From: Pseudomonas sediminis
GTDB lineage: Bacteria; Pseudomonadota; Gammaproteobacteria; Pseudomonadales; Pseudomonadaceae
DNA: 64,000 nucleotides
Reading direction: 5' to 3'
NCBI RefSeq assembly: GCF_039555755.1
Contig: NZ_CP154631.1
Location: 2,418,001 to 2,482,000, forward strand
The position numbers and the translations under genes are program-made. Of the stretch, positions 37,071 to 46,140 are shown in pieces (position 1 is the first letter of the stretch; each line of letters starts with the position of its first letter). The notes below the pieces were generated by a model. The model did no database searches and was not told the DNA's origin. It saw only the letters and a program-made list of their open reading frames with translations.

Positions 37071-38510
37071 TTACCCCAACAGCTCGATCAGCCGACGGGC
37101 ACCCATCACATTGATGGCACGCTTCAGGTTGTAGGCGTTGACCGCCAGGGCCATTTCCGTCCGAGCGCCCTGCAGTTGTCGGAGCAGGAAGCGACCATTA
37201 CCCAAAATCCATTGCTTCAGGTTGCCGAAGGGATGTTCGACGATGGATCGGCGCCTGACCATCATCTCTGGATGCGCCTGCATCCGCTGATGCATGCGCT
37301 CGAATGCGGCCTCATGGACATGCCGAGTCACGTGTCGACGTTTAGCCTTGGTGCAGCGTGATTTCAATGGACAAGCCGTGCAGTCGCCGCGTAGAGCATA
37401 AATGCGCTGTAGGCCGTTTACCTGCTTGAGCGGTAACCATTGGCCTGCAGGGCATTGGTACTGGTCGTTTTCTGCGTCGTAGCTGAAGGCGCTGCGATCG
37501 AATAGCGGCGTGTCGTCGCCCTTGTTATTTATGCCCCGATTCTCCGGCACATAGGCCGTAATCCCAGCATCATCACACGCTTGAAACTGCTCACCATTGG
37601 AGTAGCCGGCATCGGCTGTAACCGTCAGCTCTTCCTGCGCCAGGATCGCCTGGGCAGCCTTGGCCATAGGTTCCAGTTGTTGGTTATCGCTGCCATCCTG
37701 AGTGACAGCATGATGCACGATCAGCCCATGCTCGCCATCCACCGCGTTTTGCACGTTATAAGCCACGCGAGCCCCCTGGTGGGTACGCATCATGCGCGCC
37801 TCGCTCTCACCCACGACGAACTGCTCCAGCCCCTGTACCTCCATCAACGCCTGGGCTGTCAGGTTATCGGCATGTCGGCTCTCCAGCTGCTGCAGCGCAG
37901 CCTTGACCGCACTGCGATCAACCACTTCAGCGGCCTCACTGCGGTCAGCCTCGTCCAGTTCGGCCAGATAACGGGCGATCTGCGCCTCCAGCTTGCCTTG
38001 TTGACGCTTGAGCTTCGTCAGGCTCAGATGCTTGCGTTGCGACGCTACCGCCTGAAACTTGCTGCCATCGATGGCCACGAGTTGCCCGCTGATCAGCCCC
38101 ACCTGGCGACAGAACCGGACGAAGGTGCGGCAGGTCGCCTGAAAAGCAGCGCTGTTGTCCTTGCGAAAATCAGCAATGGTCTTGAAATCCGGTGCCAATC
38201 GGCCCAGCAGCCACATCACCTCGACATTGCGTTGGCACTCAGCTTCCAGGCGCCGGGAGGAGCGGATGCGCTGGAAGTAACCGTACAGATAAAGCTTGAG
38301 TAGATCCGCTGGATCATAGCCAGGACGTCCAGTCTTGAGTGGTTCGGCCTTGCTGAAACCCAGAGCCTGCAGATCCAGGCGGGCGACATAGGCCTCGATC
38401 ACCCGTACCAGGTGATCCTCCGGCACCAGCTCCTCCAATGTGGGAGGAAACAGGCTGCTTTGCTGACGACCTTCGCCCTGGATGTAGCCCATAAACGACA
38501 ATGCCCCCAT
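37071..38510 (-). CDS. IS1182-family DDE transposase
   Basis: A 479-residue transposase. The N-terminal domain has FPPTLEELVPEDHLVRVIEAYV and GRPGYDPADLLKLYLYGYFQRIRSSRRLE; the DDE core includes LVAIDGSKFQAVAS, TVTADAGYSNGEQF and, at the end, RRRSIVEHPFGNLKQWI with the Glu. A zinc-like CTACPLKSRCT cluster precedes it. The reading frame is intact. Its first ATG (38510) is within a hairpin stem; a second candidate start is ATG 38492 (MGYIQGEG). Confidence 0.94.
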   Translation of the reverse strand: MGALSFMGYIQGEGRQQSSLFPPTLEELVPEDHLVRVIEAYVARLDLQALGFSKAEPLKTGRPGYDPADLLKLYLYGYFQRIRSSRRLEAECQRNVEVMWLLGRLAPDFKTIADFRKDNSAAFQATCRTFVRFCRQVGLISGQLVAIDGSKFQAVASQRKHLSLTKLKRQQGKLEAQIARYLAELDEADRSEAAEVVDRSAVKAALQQLESRHADNLTAQALMEVQGLEQFVVGESEARMMRTHQGARVAYNVQNAVDGEHGLIVHHAVTQDGSDNQQLEPMAKAAQAILAQEELTVTADAGYSNGEQFQACDDAGITAYVPENRGINNKGDDTPLFDRSAFSYDAENDQYQCPAGQWLPLKQVNGLQRIYALRGDCTACPLKSRCTKAKRRHVTRHVHEAAFERMHQRMQAHPEMMVRRRSIVEHPFGNLKQWILGNGRFLLRQLQGARTEMALAVNAYNLKRAINVMGARRLIELLG

Positions 38511-38530
38511 CGACTGATGGAGGCATTGTC
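38497..38530 (-). promoter_or_regulatory. hairpin occluding the transposase start
   Basis: Arms GACAATGCCCCCAT (38497-38510) and ATGGAGGCATTGTC (38517-38530) pair with one mismatch around a 6-nt loop. In a transcript entering from outside, the transposase AUG and the G-run before the second AUG lie in the 3' arm. A matching hairpin exists in the relic at 14452-14485. Confidence 0.75.
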
Positions 38531-38570
38531 TTCAGCTTGCTCTCAGACTGCTAGGTTTTCACACAGTCTG

Positions 38571-38586
38571 GAGCAGGCGGCTTTTT
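38571..38586. terminator. right loop copy and arm of the split serB/fimX terminator
   Basis: GAGC (38571-38574) is the right target duplication, followed by AGGCGGCTTTTT. The partner arm is 1.6 kb away, beyond the IS, so fimX transcripts arriving from the right no longer meet a compact hairpin here. Confidence 0.88.
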
Positions 38587-38598
38587 CGTCGGCGGGAT

Positions 38599-40668
38599 TT
38601 ATTCGTCGCCGGCGGAGAAGTCGTAGTCCATCGACTGGCTCGGGCCCTGCAGGTAGTAGCCCTGAATGAAGTTGACCCCGGCCTGCCACAGCGTCGCCAG
38701 TACGCTGGCACTTTCGACGAAGGGCACGATGGTCAGCTTGGCCTGGGCATGCAAGCTGCTGAGTAGGGTTTTCAGCGCTTCCTGGTTCTCTGCATTGCTC
38801 AGGTCCTGGGAGAAGGAACCGTCGACTTTGACGAAGTCCACTTGCAGGTGCTTGAGCGTGTTGAACGGGTTCAGGGCGCAGCCGAACTGGCTCAGAGCGA
38901 CCTTGCAGTGCAGCTCAGCCAGGCCCTGGGTCAGCACCTTGGCCTGTTTCAGGTAGGTAATGGCATCGGGCTCGCTGAACTGGAATACCAGTGAATCCGA
39001 TGGCAGGCGAGCGGCCTTGAGGGCCACGCTTAGCCAGGGCAACAAGGTCTGATCCTGCAGGCTGGCGCTGGACAGGTGCACGAACAGGCGGGTGTTGTGG
39101 CCTTTGGAGCGGTGGTCGGCCAGCAGCTTGATCGAGTTGAGGATCACCCAGCGGTCGATTTTCTCGCCCAGGCCCGCGTCCTTGGCCGCGGCGAGGAACT
39201 GCGCCGGCGGAACCTCTTCGCCCTGTGGGCTGAGCAGGCGCAGCAGCACTTCGTAATGTTCGTGGGCGTCGCCACGCAGGCTGATGATTGGCTGGAACAG
39301 TAGGCGGAAGCTGTTGTTCTCCAGTGCCTGCTGCACCATCGCCAGCAGGTTGCCGCGGTTGGCGGCTGCGGCCAGCTCATCGGCCGGGTTGAACAGCTTG
39401 ATGGCGTTGCCGTCGCTGAGCTCGTCGGCGCAGCGGTGCGCGCGATCGATGACTTCCTGTGCCTTGGCGGTTTTCTCACTGAGCCCCGCCACGCCGATTG
39501 AAAGCGTGGTCTGTACGGTGCGGCCGCTGACGTCGAACAGGTGGCCTTCGACCTTCTTCAGCAGGGCTGCCAGACTGGCCTGGCACTGCTCGGGCGTCTG
39601 GAGCGGCAGTAGGGCGGCGAACACGTCGTCACCGAAGCGGGCCAGCTGGGTCTCCATCGGGAAATGCGCGCGCAGCAGGCCGGCCAGGTCGGTCAGCAGC
39701 ATGTCGATGCCGGCCAGGCCGATTTCGCCCTGCATGCCGGCGTAGCGGTCGACCCGGATATACGCCAGGGTCGAGGGCTGGCCGCTGTTGATGGCGCGTT
39801 CGGCGGCGTTGTCCATCAGCTCGAGGAAGTGGTTGCGGTTGAATAGGCCAGTGACTAGGTCCTGGCTGCTGATCTCACGCAGTTTCTCTTCCAGTTCGGC
39901 ATTGGACGTTTGCGCGCGGATCACCACCTGAATGCACGGCTCGCCATCATAGGTGGCGGGGGAAAAGGTCATTTGCGCGGCGAAGCTGCTGCCATCGGCG
40001 CGCACGCCCTGGCAGTTGAGCTCGGCGTGGCCTTCAGCGCTCTGGTAGTTCTTCAGGAAGTCCTTGAACGCCCCGTGATCGGCACTTGCGATCAAGTCGA
40101 TCATCGGCATGCCTTCGAGCTCATCACCGTCCTCGTAGCTGAACAGCTCGAGATAGGCACGGTTGGCATAGATGTGCATGCCGTCGTGGACATAGGTGAT
40201 GGCGTCGACCGAGCTTTCCAGTAGCAGCTGGCAGCGTTTCTCGGCTTCGCGTAATGCCACTTCGGCGGCACGACGGGCGCGGCGCTCTTCGAGATTGGCC
40301 AGCTCGCGCTTGGCGACCAGCACCAGGCGTTCATCCTCGCCTTGCGGCAGGGCGTCTTGTGCGCCGAACAGCAGGGCTTCGGTAATGATCTCGGAGTCAT
40401 TCTCCTCGACCAGTTGGATGACCGGGATGTCCTTGGCCTGGCGGCGAATGGCGGTTATCGCCTCGCTGGGTTCTAAGTGCTCGCTACTGGGGGCGCAGAT
40501 CAGCAAGTCCCAAGTCTGTTGCAGGCTTTCAGCAAGGTCGTCGCTGGAGGTCAGGCGATGCACGCGAGTGGCATGTCCTGCATTGCGGAACAGACTGACT
40601 AGGCGCTCTGCTTCGTTCTGCGAGTCTTCGAGAATCAGCAGGCGGATGGTTTTTTTTTCGATGGCCAT
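38599..40668 (-). CDS. fimX: FimX-like REC-PAS-GGDEF-EAL protein for twitching motility
   Basis: A 689-residue protein with an N-terminal response-regulator-like domain (LLILEDSQNEAERLVSLF), a PAS domain (CQLLLESSVDAITYVHDGMHIYANRAYLE), a GGDEF domain and an EAL domain. The GGDEF site reads RFGDDVFA and the EAL site YEVLLRLL, so both are degenerate, as in P. aeruginosa FimX, which binds c-di-GMP through its EAL domain and promotes type IV pilus assembly. FIQGYYLQGPS closes the EAL fold. The gene order serB - fimX - PA4958-like - psd matches P. aeruginosa, apart from the IS. Confidence 0.9.
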   Translation of the reverse strand: MAIEKKTIRLLILEDSQNEAERLVSLFRNAGHATRVHRLTSSDDLAESLQQTWDLLICAPSSEHLEPSEAITAIRRQAKDIPVIQLVEENDSEIITEALLFGAQDALPQGEDERLVLVAKRELANLEERRARRAAEVALREAEKRCQLLLESSVDAITYVHDGMHIYANRAYLELFSYEDGDELEGMPMIDLIASADHGAFKDFLKNYQSAEGHAELNCQGVRADGSSFAAQMTFSPATYDGEPCIQVVIRAQTSNAELEEKLREISSQDLVTGLFNRNHFLELMDNAAERAINSGQPSTLAYIRVDRYAGMQGEIGLAGIDMLLTDLAGLLRAHFPMETQLARFGDDVFAALLPLQTPEQCQASLAALLKKVEGHLFDVSGRTVQTTLSIGVAGLSEKTAKAQEVIDRAHRCADELSDGNAIKLFNPADELAAAANRGNLLAMVQQALENNSFRLLFQPIISLRGDAHEHYEVLLRLLSPQGEEVPPAQFLAAAKDAGLGEKIDRWVILNSIKLLADHRSKGHNTRLFVHLSSASLQDQTLLPWLSVALKAARLPSDSLVFQFSEPDAITYLKQAKVLTQGLAELHCKVALSQFGCALNPFNTLKHLQVDFVKVDGSFSQDLSNAENQEALKTLLSSLHAQAKLTIVPFVESASVLATLWQAGVNFIQGYYLQGPSQSMDYDFSAGDE

Positions 40669-40730
40669 AGAGGGGTCATTACCGCGCCGAACGGACGCGA
40701 AAAAGCGACAAATGGTGAGTCCACCGGAGC

Positions 40731-42536
40731 CTACAGCGACTTCCAGAGCGAGTCAAAATCTTCCTCCCCGGCAGGCTTCTGGCTTTGCGAGGCTGTGACC
40801 GGTGTCCCGGCTGAGGCTTCTTCCACGCCCACTCGGTGATATTCGAACTGGCTGAAGCTGCCGGTGCTGACTTGCTTGCGCGTCAGTACCGCGCGGTGCT
40901 CTTCGCCGTGGTCGTTGATCAGTACCTTGCTGCCTTCCTGGAACGGCAGGCGCGGCGTGATCAGGCTGGCAGGGCGGGAAATGGCGCTGATTTCCGGCAG
41001 CAGCAGGGCGCGCAGGTACTGGCTGTTCTGCTCGCCTTTGCGCAGCAGTTGCAGGCCGCACGGGCGCGCGTGCGGTGCGATCAGCTCGATCCCCATCTGC
41101 GTGCCGCCGCCGCGGACCTGACGAATCCAGCGCACGATGGCCACGCTCCAGCCCTGGCTGGGATTGTCTTGTACGCCTAACAGTTCGCCGGCCTGCAGTT
41201 GGCTGGGGACGTCCTTTGGCCAGGAAAGGCAATAGCCACCGGGGCTGTGATTGACGATGGGCAGAGGAAAGGTCGGGTAGCTTTCGCCATTGCTCTCGGG
41301 TTGAGCCTGCTCGCCGGGGGTTACCTTGGTGTACTGAATCTCTTCGAAGTGGATTTCGTCAGCCGCATTGCGTTGGGCATCGAAGGCGTTCGACCAGACG
41401 TCAGGCTCGCCGGTAACCGGCTTGAACACCGCTGCGCCGATCTCCACGGGACGCTTGAGCACTTCGGCGAACGAGCTGCGTCCGGCGAGGAAGAAGTGCA
41501 GCGCGGTCATGCCGATGCACAGGGTCAGGCTGCCGTGGCCCGCAGTGCGCTGGAAGGTGCGTTCGGCGATGTCGCCCCAGGCCGCCGCGACGTGTTGCAG
41601 CAGGTCGAGGCTGATGCCCTCCGGAATCATCAGGCGCGATTTGCTGCGCTCTTCTTCCGGCAGATCGAGGTACTCCTTGATGGCGTCGACCAGCGGCTGG
41701 GTATCGATACCCAGCAGGTTGTGCAGTTCGCTGCTCTGGTACAGCGACTTGTAGCGTGGTGGGCCGTCGATCTGTGGCGCCAGCACGAACAGGCTGTCTG
41801 GATCATCGCCGGCCTGCAGCTTGACCAGCGTGCTCCAAGGCTCCAGCGCTTCTGCCAGGCGTGCGATGCCGTTCTGGCGCATCTGGTTGGTACGCGCGCA
41901 GCCCAGCAGCAGTGCGGTCACGTAGGTCTGCTCGGTGCTCATGCCCTGAGTATGGCGTGCCAACGGGTCACGAATGACCTGACGCTGCAGGCGCTGCTCG
42001 CAGGCAATCTGATAGAGCTGGTGCAGCTCCAGCCAGAGCCCTTCGGGCACCGGGCAGTAAAGCTGACTGGCACGAATCAGCGGGCAGCACAGGCTGTGGC
42101 TGGCACGCTGCAGGGAGACGGCGAGCAGTTGGTCGCGATCCTTGCCGCTACGGGTGATCACGCGGGAAATGATCAGCTTGTAGCCAACGGCCAGGTGGTT
42201 CTGTAACGCCTGGCACAGGTTGGCCACCTTGCGCGGGCGTTCGTCGAGCACGATGGCCTGGTTGAGAAAGTGGCGTTCCAGGTGTTGGCAGACGAAGCTG
42301 ACTTCCGGGCGTAGCAACTCCAGCAACTGCAGACGGTTTTCCGAGGGAGTGAGGAATTGATTGAGTTCCACCAGGCTCTGATACAGCTGGCGTGCAGTTT
42401 CACCGATGTTCGCCTTGGGCAGGCCAGCGATCCAACGTTTGAGATCGCGGGGGCTGCCGTCGCAGAAGCTGAGGCTCTGCTTGCTCGGCGTGGGAACGCG
42501 CAATAGCTGAAGGTGGGTACTCTGTTTATCCATCAA
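40731..42536 (-). CDS. conserved FimX-neighbour protein (PA4958-like)
   Basis: A 601-residue cytoplasmic protein without signal peptide or membrane segments. The long N-terminal part is helical and leucine-rich (RQLYQSLVELNQFL, LFVLAPQIDGPPRYKSLY). The C-terminal 200 residues contain PLPIVNHSPGGYCLSW and GTQMGIELIAPHARP, resembling a PilZ-like beta-barrel with NxSxxG-type motif but without a clear RxxxR. It may bind or have lost binding to c-di-GMP. It is 62 bases upstream of fimX and co-oriented. No function is assigned. Confidence 0.7.
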   Translation of the reverse strand: MMDKQSTHLQLLRVPTPSKQSLSFCDGSPRDLKRWIAGLPKANIGETARQLYQSLVELNQFLTPSENRLQLLELLRPEVSFVCQHLERHFLNQAIVLDERPRKVANLCQALQNHLAVGYKLIISRVITRSGKDRDQLLAVSLQRASHSLCCPLIRASQLYCPVPEGLWLELHQLYQIACEQRLQRQVIRDPLARHTQGMSTEQTYVTALLLGCARTNQMRQNGIARLAEALEPWSTLVKLQAGDDPDSLFVLAPQIDGPPRYKSLYQSSELHNLLGIDTQPLVDAIKEYLDLPEEERSKSRLMIPEGISLDLLQHVAAAWGDIAERTFQRTAGHGSLTLCIGMTALHFFLAGRSSFAEVLKRPVEIGAAVFKPVTGEPDVWSNAFDAQRNAADEIHFEEIQYTKVTPGEQAQPESNGESYPTFPLPIVNHSPGGYCLSWPKDVPSQLQAGELLGVQDNPSQGWSVAIVRWIRQVRGGGTQMGIELIAPHARPCGLQLLRKGEQNSQYLRALLLPEISAISRPASLITPRLPFQEGSKVLINDHGEEHRAVLTRKQVSTGSFSQFEYHRVGVEEASAGTPVTASQSQKPAGEEDFDSLWKSL

Positions 42537-42700
42537 ACTCGGAGGCTCCGGCCACGCACTAGCAAGCGGCTCTAGTAACAGTCTTTCGAACTCTAGCAGT
42601 ATCTGCTTGGGCTGGCAGCCCGTCTGTGTGGACGGTCTACCTCGCCAGAGTACGGATCTATGACCGAACGGTCGAGATGCGGGTGCTTTTTCTCAGCAGC
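42537..42700. other. spacer between psd and the PA4958-like gene
   Basis: About 160 bases. It contains an inverted repeat GACCG-AA-CGGTC (near 42663) enclosed by ATCT/AGAT, without a T-run. It should carry the promoter of the PA4958-like/fimX unit; no clear -35/-10 pair was found. Confidence 0.4.
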
Positions 42701-43561
42701 TCAGTCCTGAGTTGTGCCCATCAGTTGGCCCATGCGCACCGCGCTGCCAGCGTCCAGCTCTTGCGCCCATTGCACCTGATTCGGGCCGAACAGGACGATG
42801 GCAGTGGAGCCCAGCTTGAAACGGCCCATTTCGGCGCCCTTGGCCAGTTCGATTGGCCCGCGTGCTTGCGCGTCATAGCGTGTGCTCTTGAGCTCGCGCT
42901 TGGGTGGGGTGACCAGGCCGGCCCATACCGTCTCGACGCTGGCGACGATCATCGCGCCCACGAGCACTACCGCCATCGGACCGCGCTCGGTATCAAACAG
43001 GCAGACCACGCGCTCGTTGCGGGCAAACAGCTCCGGCACATTTTCTGCGGTGGTCTGGTTGACCGAGAACAGGCGACCCGGCACGTAGACCATTTCTTTC
43101 AGCGTGCCCCCCAGCGGCATATGCACGCGGTGGTAATCCTTCGGTGAGAGGTACACGGTGGCGAACTGGCCACCCATGAACGGCGCTGCGCGTTCGGCGT
43201 CGCCGCCAAGCAATTCGACAGCGCTGAAGCTGTGGCCCTTGGCCTGGAAGATGCGGCCGTGCTCGATGGCGCCGAGTTGGCTGATCGCGCCGTCGGCCGG
43301 GCTGAGAATCGCGCCGGGAGTTTCATCCAACGGGCGCGCGCCGTCTTTCAGGGCGCGGGTGAAGAACGCGTTGAAGTGTTCGTAAGTGCGCAGGTCTTCG
43401 ACTTGCGCTTCGCTCATGTTGACCTGGTACTGCTTGGCGAACCACGAGATCAGCGGATTCTTCAGCCAGCCGATACGGCATTCGGCAACGCAGCCGATCA
43501 GGCGCGACAGCAGGTGATGAGGCAGCAGGTACTGGCTGAGGATAAAAAGACGTTGTTTCAT
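42701..43561 (-). CDS. psd: phosphatidylserine decarboxylase proenzyme
   Basis: A 286-residue membrane-associated enzyme that makes phosphatidylethanolamine. The self-cleavage motif is FKLGSTAIVLFG, where the LGST Ser becomes the pyruvoyl group. Other landmarks are LSPADGAISQLG and YLSPKDYHRVHMPLGG. ATG 43561 is preceded by AAGGA, so the longer frame start at 43591 is not used. It lies between the sulfurtransferase gene and the PA4958-like gene. Confidence 0.96.
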   Translation of the reverse strand: MKQRLFILSQYLLPHHLLSRLIGCVAECRIGWLKNPLISWFAKQYQVNMSEAQVEDLRTYEHFNAFFTRALKDGARPLDETPGAILSPADGAISQLGAIEHGRIFQAKGHSFSAVELLGGDAERAAPFMGGQFATVYLSPKDYHRVHMPLGGTLKEMVYVPGRLFSVNQTTAENVPELFARNERVVCLFDTERGPMAVVLVGAMIVASVETVWAGLVTPPKRELKSTRYDAQARGPIELAKGAEMGRFKLGSTAIVLFGPNQVQWAQELDAGSAVRMGQLMGTTQD

Positions 43562-43630
43562 CGTGTTTCCTTGAAGGTTCTGAACCGGCACTGGCGTGGC
43601 CAGGCCGGGGATATCTGATCGTCGGCGCGC

Positions 43631-44446
43631 TCAGCGTTCGATGGGGGTGTCGGGCAGATTGCCCCACTCGGACCAGGAGCCTGCATAGGCCTTCACGCGT
43701 GGATAGCCGAGCGCCTTGGCCACCACATAGCTGAAGCCGGAGCGGCGGTGCGTCTGGCAGTGAGTGATCACTTCCTTGTCGGGCGTGATGCCCAGGTTTT
43801 GCAGGACATCGGCGATGTCCGTACGGATGCGCATGCCGCGTTGCGGGTCCATGCCCGCGGTCCACTCGAAATGGGTGGCGCCGGGGATATGCCCGCCACG
43901 CGCTGAACTCAGTTTTTCGCCGCGGTACTCGTCTGCGCCGCGCACGTCCCAGATGGCCAGGTCGGCAGCATCCAGGCGCGATTGCAGATAATCGCGAGTG
44001 GCGGTGGGGGCGTCGCTCAGCGTCAGTGATACCTCGGTGCGGGTCACGGCTGGTTCTTCCTGGCTCAGCTCGAGGCCATCGCCAACCCAGGCCTGCAAGC
44101 CGCCGTTGAGGAAGTGGTAGCGCGAATGGCCGATCACGTCGAGCAGCCAGATGAAACGACCGGCCCAGGGGCCGCCCTCATCGTCGTAGACCACATAAGT
44201 GGCATCGGCGTGGTGGCCAATATCGGCGAACAGCGCTTCGAGTTGGGCTTGCTCGGGTAGTAGGCCGGGAGCGGGCGGGGCACCCAGTTGCGTGCGCTTG
44301 GTATCGACCCAGCGTGCGCCGGGGATATGGCCGGCTGCATAACGCGCAGCACTGCTCAGGTCGAGCAGGATCAGATCGGGGGCGTCCAGGCGCTCAGCCA
44401 GCTCGGCTGGCTCGATCACCAATGGCAAGTTGTCGAAGGCGGACAT
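43631..44446 (-). CDS. two-domain rhodanese-type sulfurtransferase
   Basis: A 271-residue protein with tandem rhodanese domains. The N-terminal inactive domain has LLDLSSAARYAAGHIPGARWVD; the C-terminal domain has IWDVRGADEYRGE, GGHIPGATHFEW and the active-site loop THCQTHRRSGFSY with Cys. It transfers sulfane sulfur, with thiosulfate or mercaptopyruvate as possible donors. ATG 44446 follows an AAGGAGG ribosome-binding site. It lies just upstream of psd, matching PA4956. Confidence 0.9.
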   Translation of the reverse strand: MSAFDNLPLVIEPAELAERLDAPDLILLDLSSAARYAAGHIPGARWVDTKRTQLGAPPAPGLLPEQAQLEALFADIGHHADATYVVYDDEGGPWAGRFIWLLDVIGHSRYHFLNGGLQAWVGDGLELSQEEPAVTRTEVSLTLSDAPTATRDYLQSRLDAADLAIWDVRGADEYRGEKLSSARGGHIPGATHFEWTAGMDPQRGMRIRTDIADVLQNLGITPDKEVITHCQTHRRSGFSYVVAKALGYPRVKAYAGSWSEWGNLPDTPIER

Positions 44447-44496
44447 GACGGCCTCCTTGAATGAAAAGAGGTCGATTGTAGCGGAAACAGAGCGCT

Positions 44497-46020
44497 TCAG
44501 CGCCCGCGCCTGGAAAAGCTGCCCAGTGCGCGCTCGATGCACTGCACGGTCTTGCCGAACGCCTGCAGGCAGACGTCGTTGAGTGGTTGGCCGCCCTGGT
44601 CCGCTATAACCAGCATCACCACGCGACCATTGTTGGCCACAGAGCGCAGCAGCAGGTGTTCGCTGGGGAAAAGTGCCTTGAGGTTGCCGGGCAGCAAGGC
44701 AGAAAACTGCGCGATGTTGCTCGGTGTCAGGCGCAGTTGCCCGGGCGCGCTGAGCAGGCGCTTCAACACCTGGCTCTGTGCCGGATCGAGGCTGAGGCTC
44801 GCAGCGCTGGCGTCGAGGCCGGCATGTTGCTGGCTCTGCAGGCGAGTGTGATTACGATCGGCAAGTAGCAGCAGCACGCGCTTCATACCGCAGGCCTGCA
44901 AGGCGTCTCGGGCGCAGGCAGTCAGCTGTGGCACGTTGGCAAAGGTGCTGGGGTCGGAGAGCAAGCGTGCGCAGTGCTGGCGCCAGGCGGCGAGGTCATC
45001 GCGTTTTGGGGGGGCAGCTACGCTCACGGCTGGTTTGAGGCGATGAGCGTCCCAGGGCCAGATCAGTGCCAGCGCCGGGTGCCACAGTGCGGGGTCGTGG
45101 ATCAAGCGCGCGCTGCTCACGGCATGCTGGTGCACTTCCTGCTGCAGTTCGTTGAGGGGTATCTGCAGGTACAGCCTGGTCAGTCTTTGCCAGCGCAGGC
45201 AGTGCGCGGTATCCCAGGCCTGATGCGCTGAGACCGCCAGGCCGTTGGCCAGCAGCACGCAATTGCTCGGGTGAGTGAGCCAGTGGCGCAGGGGGATGTC
45301 GGCGTCGAGCATCTGCTGTAGATGCAGGGAATGCTCGTTATCACGGGCGATGTGCAGTGCCTTGACCAATTGACGCCGATCTCGCTCCAGCAAGCGGTAG
45401 CCGCGAACGATCCACTCGGGCAGGCGCCAGCGCTCGGCCAGTTTGACGCACAGCTGGATCAAGGTGACCCCGAGCAATTCCTTCTCGACGACGGCAGGGC
45501 GCTCGCCTTTTAGTAGTACGCGCTGTTCCCACGCTTCGAAGAGTTGAGGATGGGCGCACAGCAGCGGCCAGATAGGGGAGAGAAACAGCAGGCTGCAGCC
45601 GTGCAGTTCATTCCACAGGCGTGCCAGGCGTGCGCCGAACAGGCCGCGCGCCTGTTGGCTGGCATGCTGACTAATCAGCAGGATCTGCTTGAGTGGCAGA
45701 GGGATGTCGCTTTCTGGCAGGGCAGGTGCCTGGTTGAGAAGGGCTTCGCAGCGGCTCAGTCCCAGACGTGAAAGTGCCGTTTCGACACTCTCGGCGGGAT
45801 CGCTGAGGCTGTTGCCCGACTGGTTGGCTTCGCGCAGCACTTGCAGGGCAAAGGATGGGCTGGCTTCTATCGCCTCGGCAATTTCGCGCCAGGTGCGGCG
45901 GCTGTCGGCGAGGATGCGACGCAGGCGCAAATGCTGCTGCTGCTCGATTGGCAGTGGCAATTTGCCCAGTTGTTGTAACCAGGCATCCAGCGTGCGTGGC
46001 AGGGACTTTGACGTCGACAT
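44497..46020 (-). CDS. HDOD-domain protein
   Basis: A 507-residue protein with an HDOD-like helical region: LPLPIEQQQHLRLRRILADSRRTWREIAEAIEASPSFALQVLREANQ and the following ALSRLGLSRCEALL. HDOD proteins are non-catalytic HD relatives that often act in signalling. The C-terminal part may be GAF-like (ACGMKRVLLLLADRNHTRLQSQ). It diverges from motA over a 120-base spacer and corresponds to PA4955. Its specific role is unknown. Confidence 0.75.
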   Translation of the reverse strand: MSTSKSLPRTLDAWLQQLGKLPLPIEQQQHLRLRRILADSRRTWREIAEAIEASPSFALQVLREANQSGNSLSDPAESVETALSRLGLSRCEALLNQAPALPESDIPLPLKQILLISQHASQQARGLFGARLARLWNELHGCSLLFLSPIWPLLCAHPQLFEAWEQRVLLKGERPAVVEKELLGVTLIQLCVKLAERWRLPEWIVRGYRLLERDRRQLVKALHIARDNEHSLHLQQMLDADIPLRHWLTHPSNCVLLANGLAVSAHQAWDTAHCLRWQRLTRLYLQIPLNELQQEVHQHAVSSARLIHDPALWHPALALIWPWDAHRLKPAVSVAAPPKRDDLAAWRQHCARLLSDPSTFANVPQLTACARDALQACGMKRVLLLLADRNHTRLQSQQHAGLDASAASLSLDPAQSQVLKRLLSAPGQLRLTPSNIAQFSALLPGNLKALFPSEHLLLRSVANNGRVVMLVIADQGGQPLNDVCLQAFGKTVQCIERALGSFSRRGR

Positions 46021-46140
46021 ATTGGCTCGAGTCGAAACTGGCTTTTGACCATAACTGGCTATAGTCTGGCGTATAAGTTCCGATAATTAGAAGGGTTGTT
46101 TTCAATAACCCATCCACTAGGCTCTTCAAGCGTTTATTTC

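Larger units (their letters stand above)
36975..38570 (-). mobile_element. complete IS1182-type insertion sequence, 1,596 bp
   Basis: The ends are CAGAGCGTGTGAAAAC on the left and, inverted on the right, CAGACTGTGTGAAAAC; they match at 14 of 16 positions. Both ends are flanked by GAGC (36971-36974 and 38571-38574), a 4-bp target duplication. One transposase gene fills the element on the minus strand. A bidirectional hairpin terminator lies near the left end and a start-sequestering hairpin near the right. Intact transposase and matching duplications point to a recent insertion. Confidence 0.95.

Noticed and set aside
42655..42680. GACCG-AA-CGGTC inverted repeat as a terminator for psd
   Set aside because: It lacks a T-run and has a short stem; an operator or chance palindrome is equally possible.
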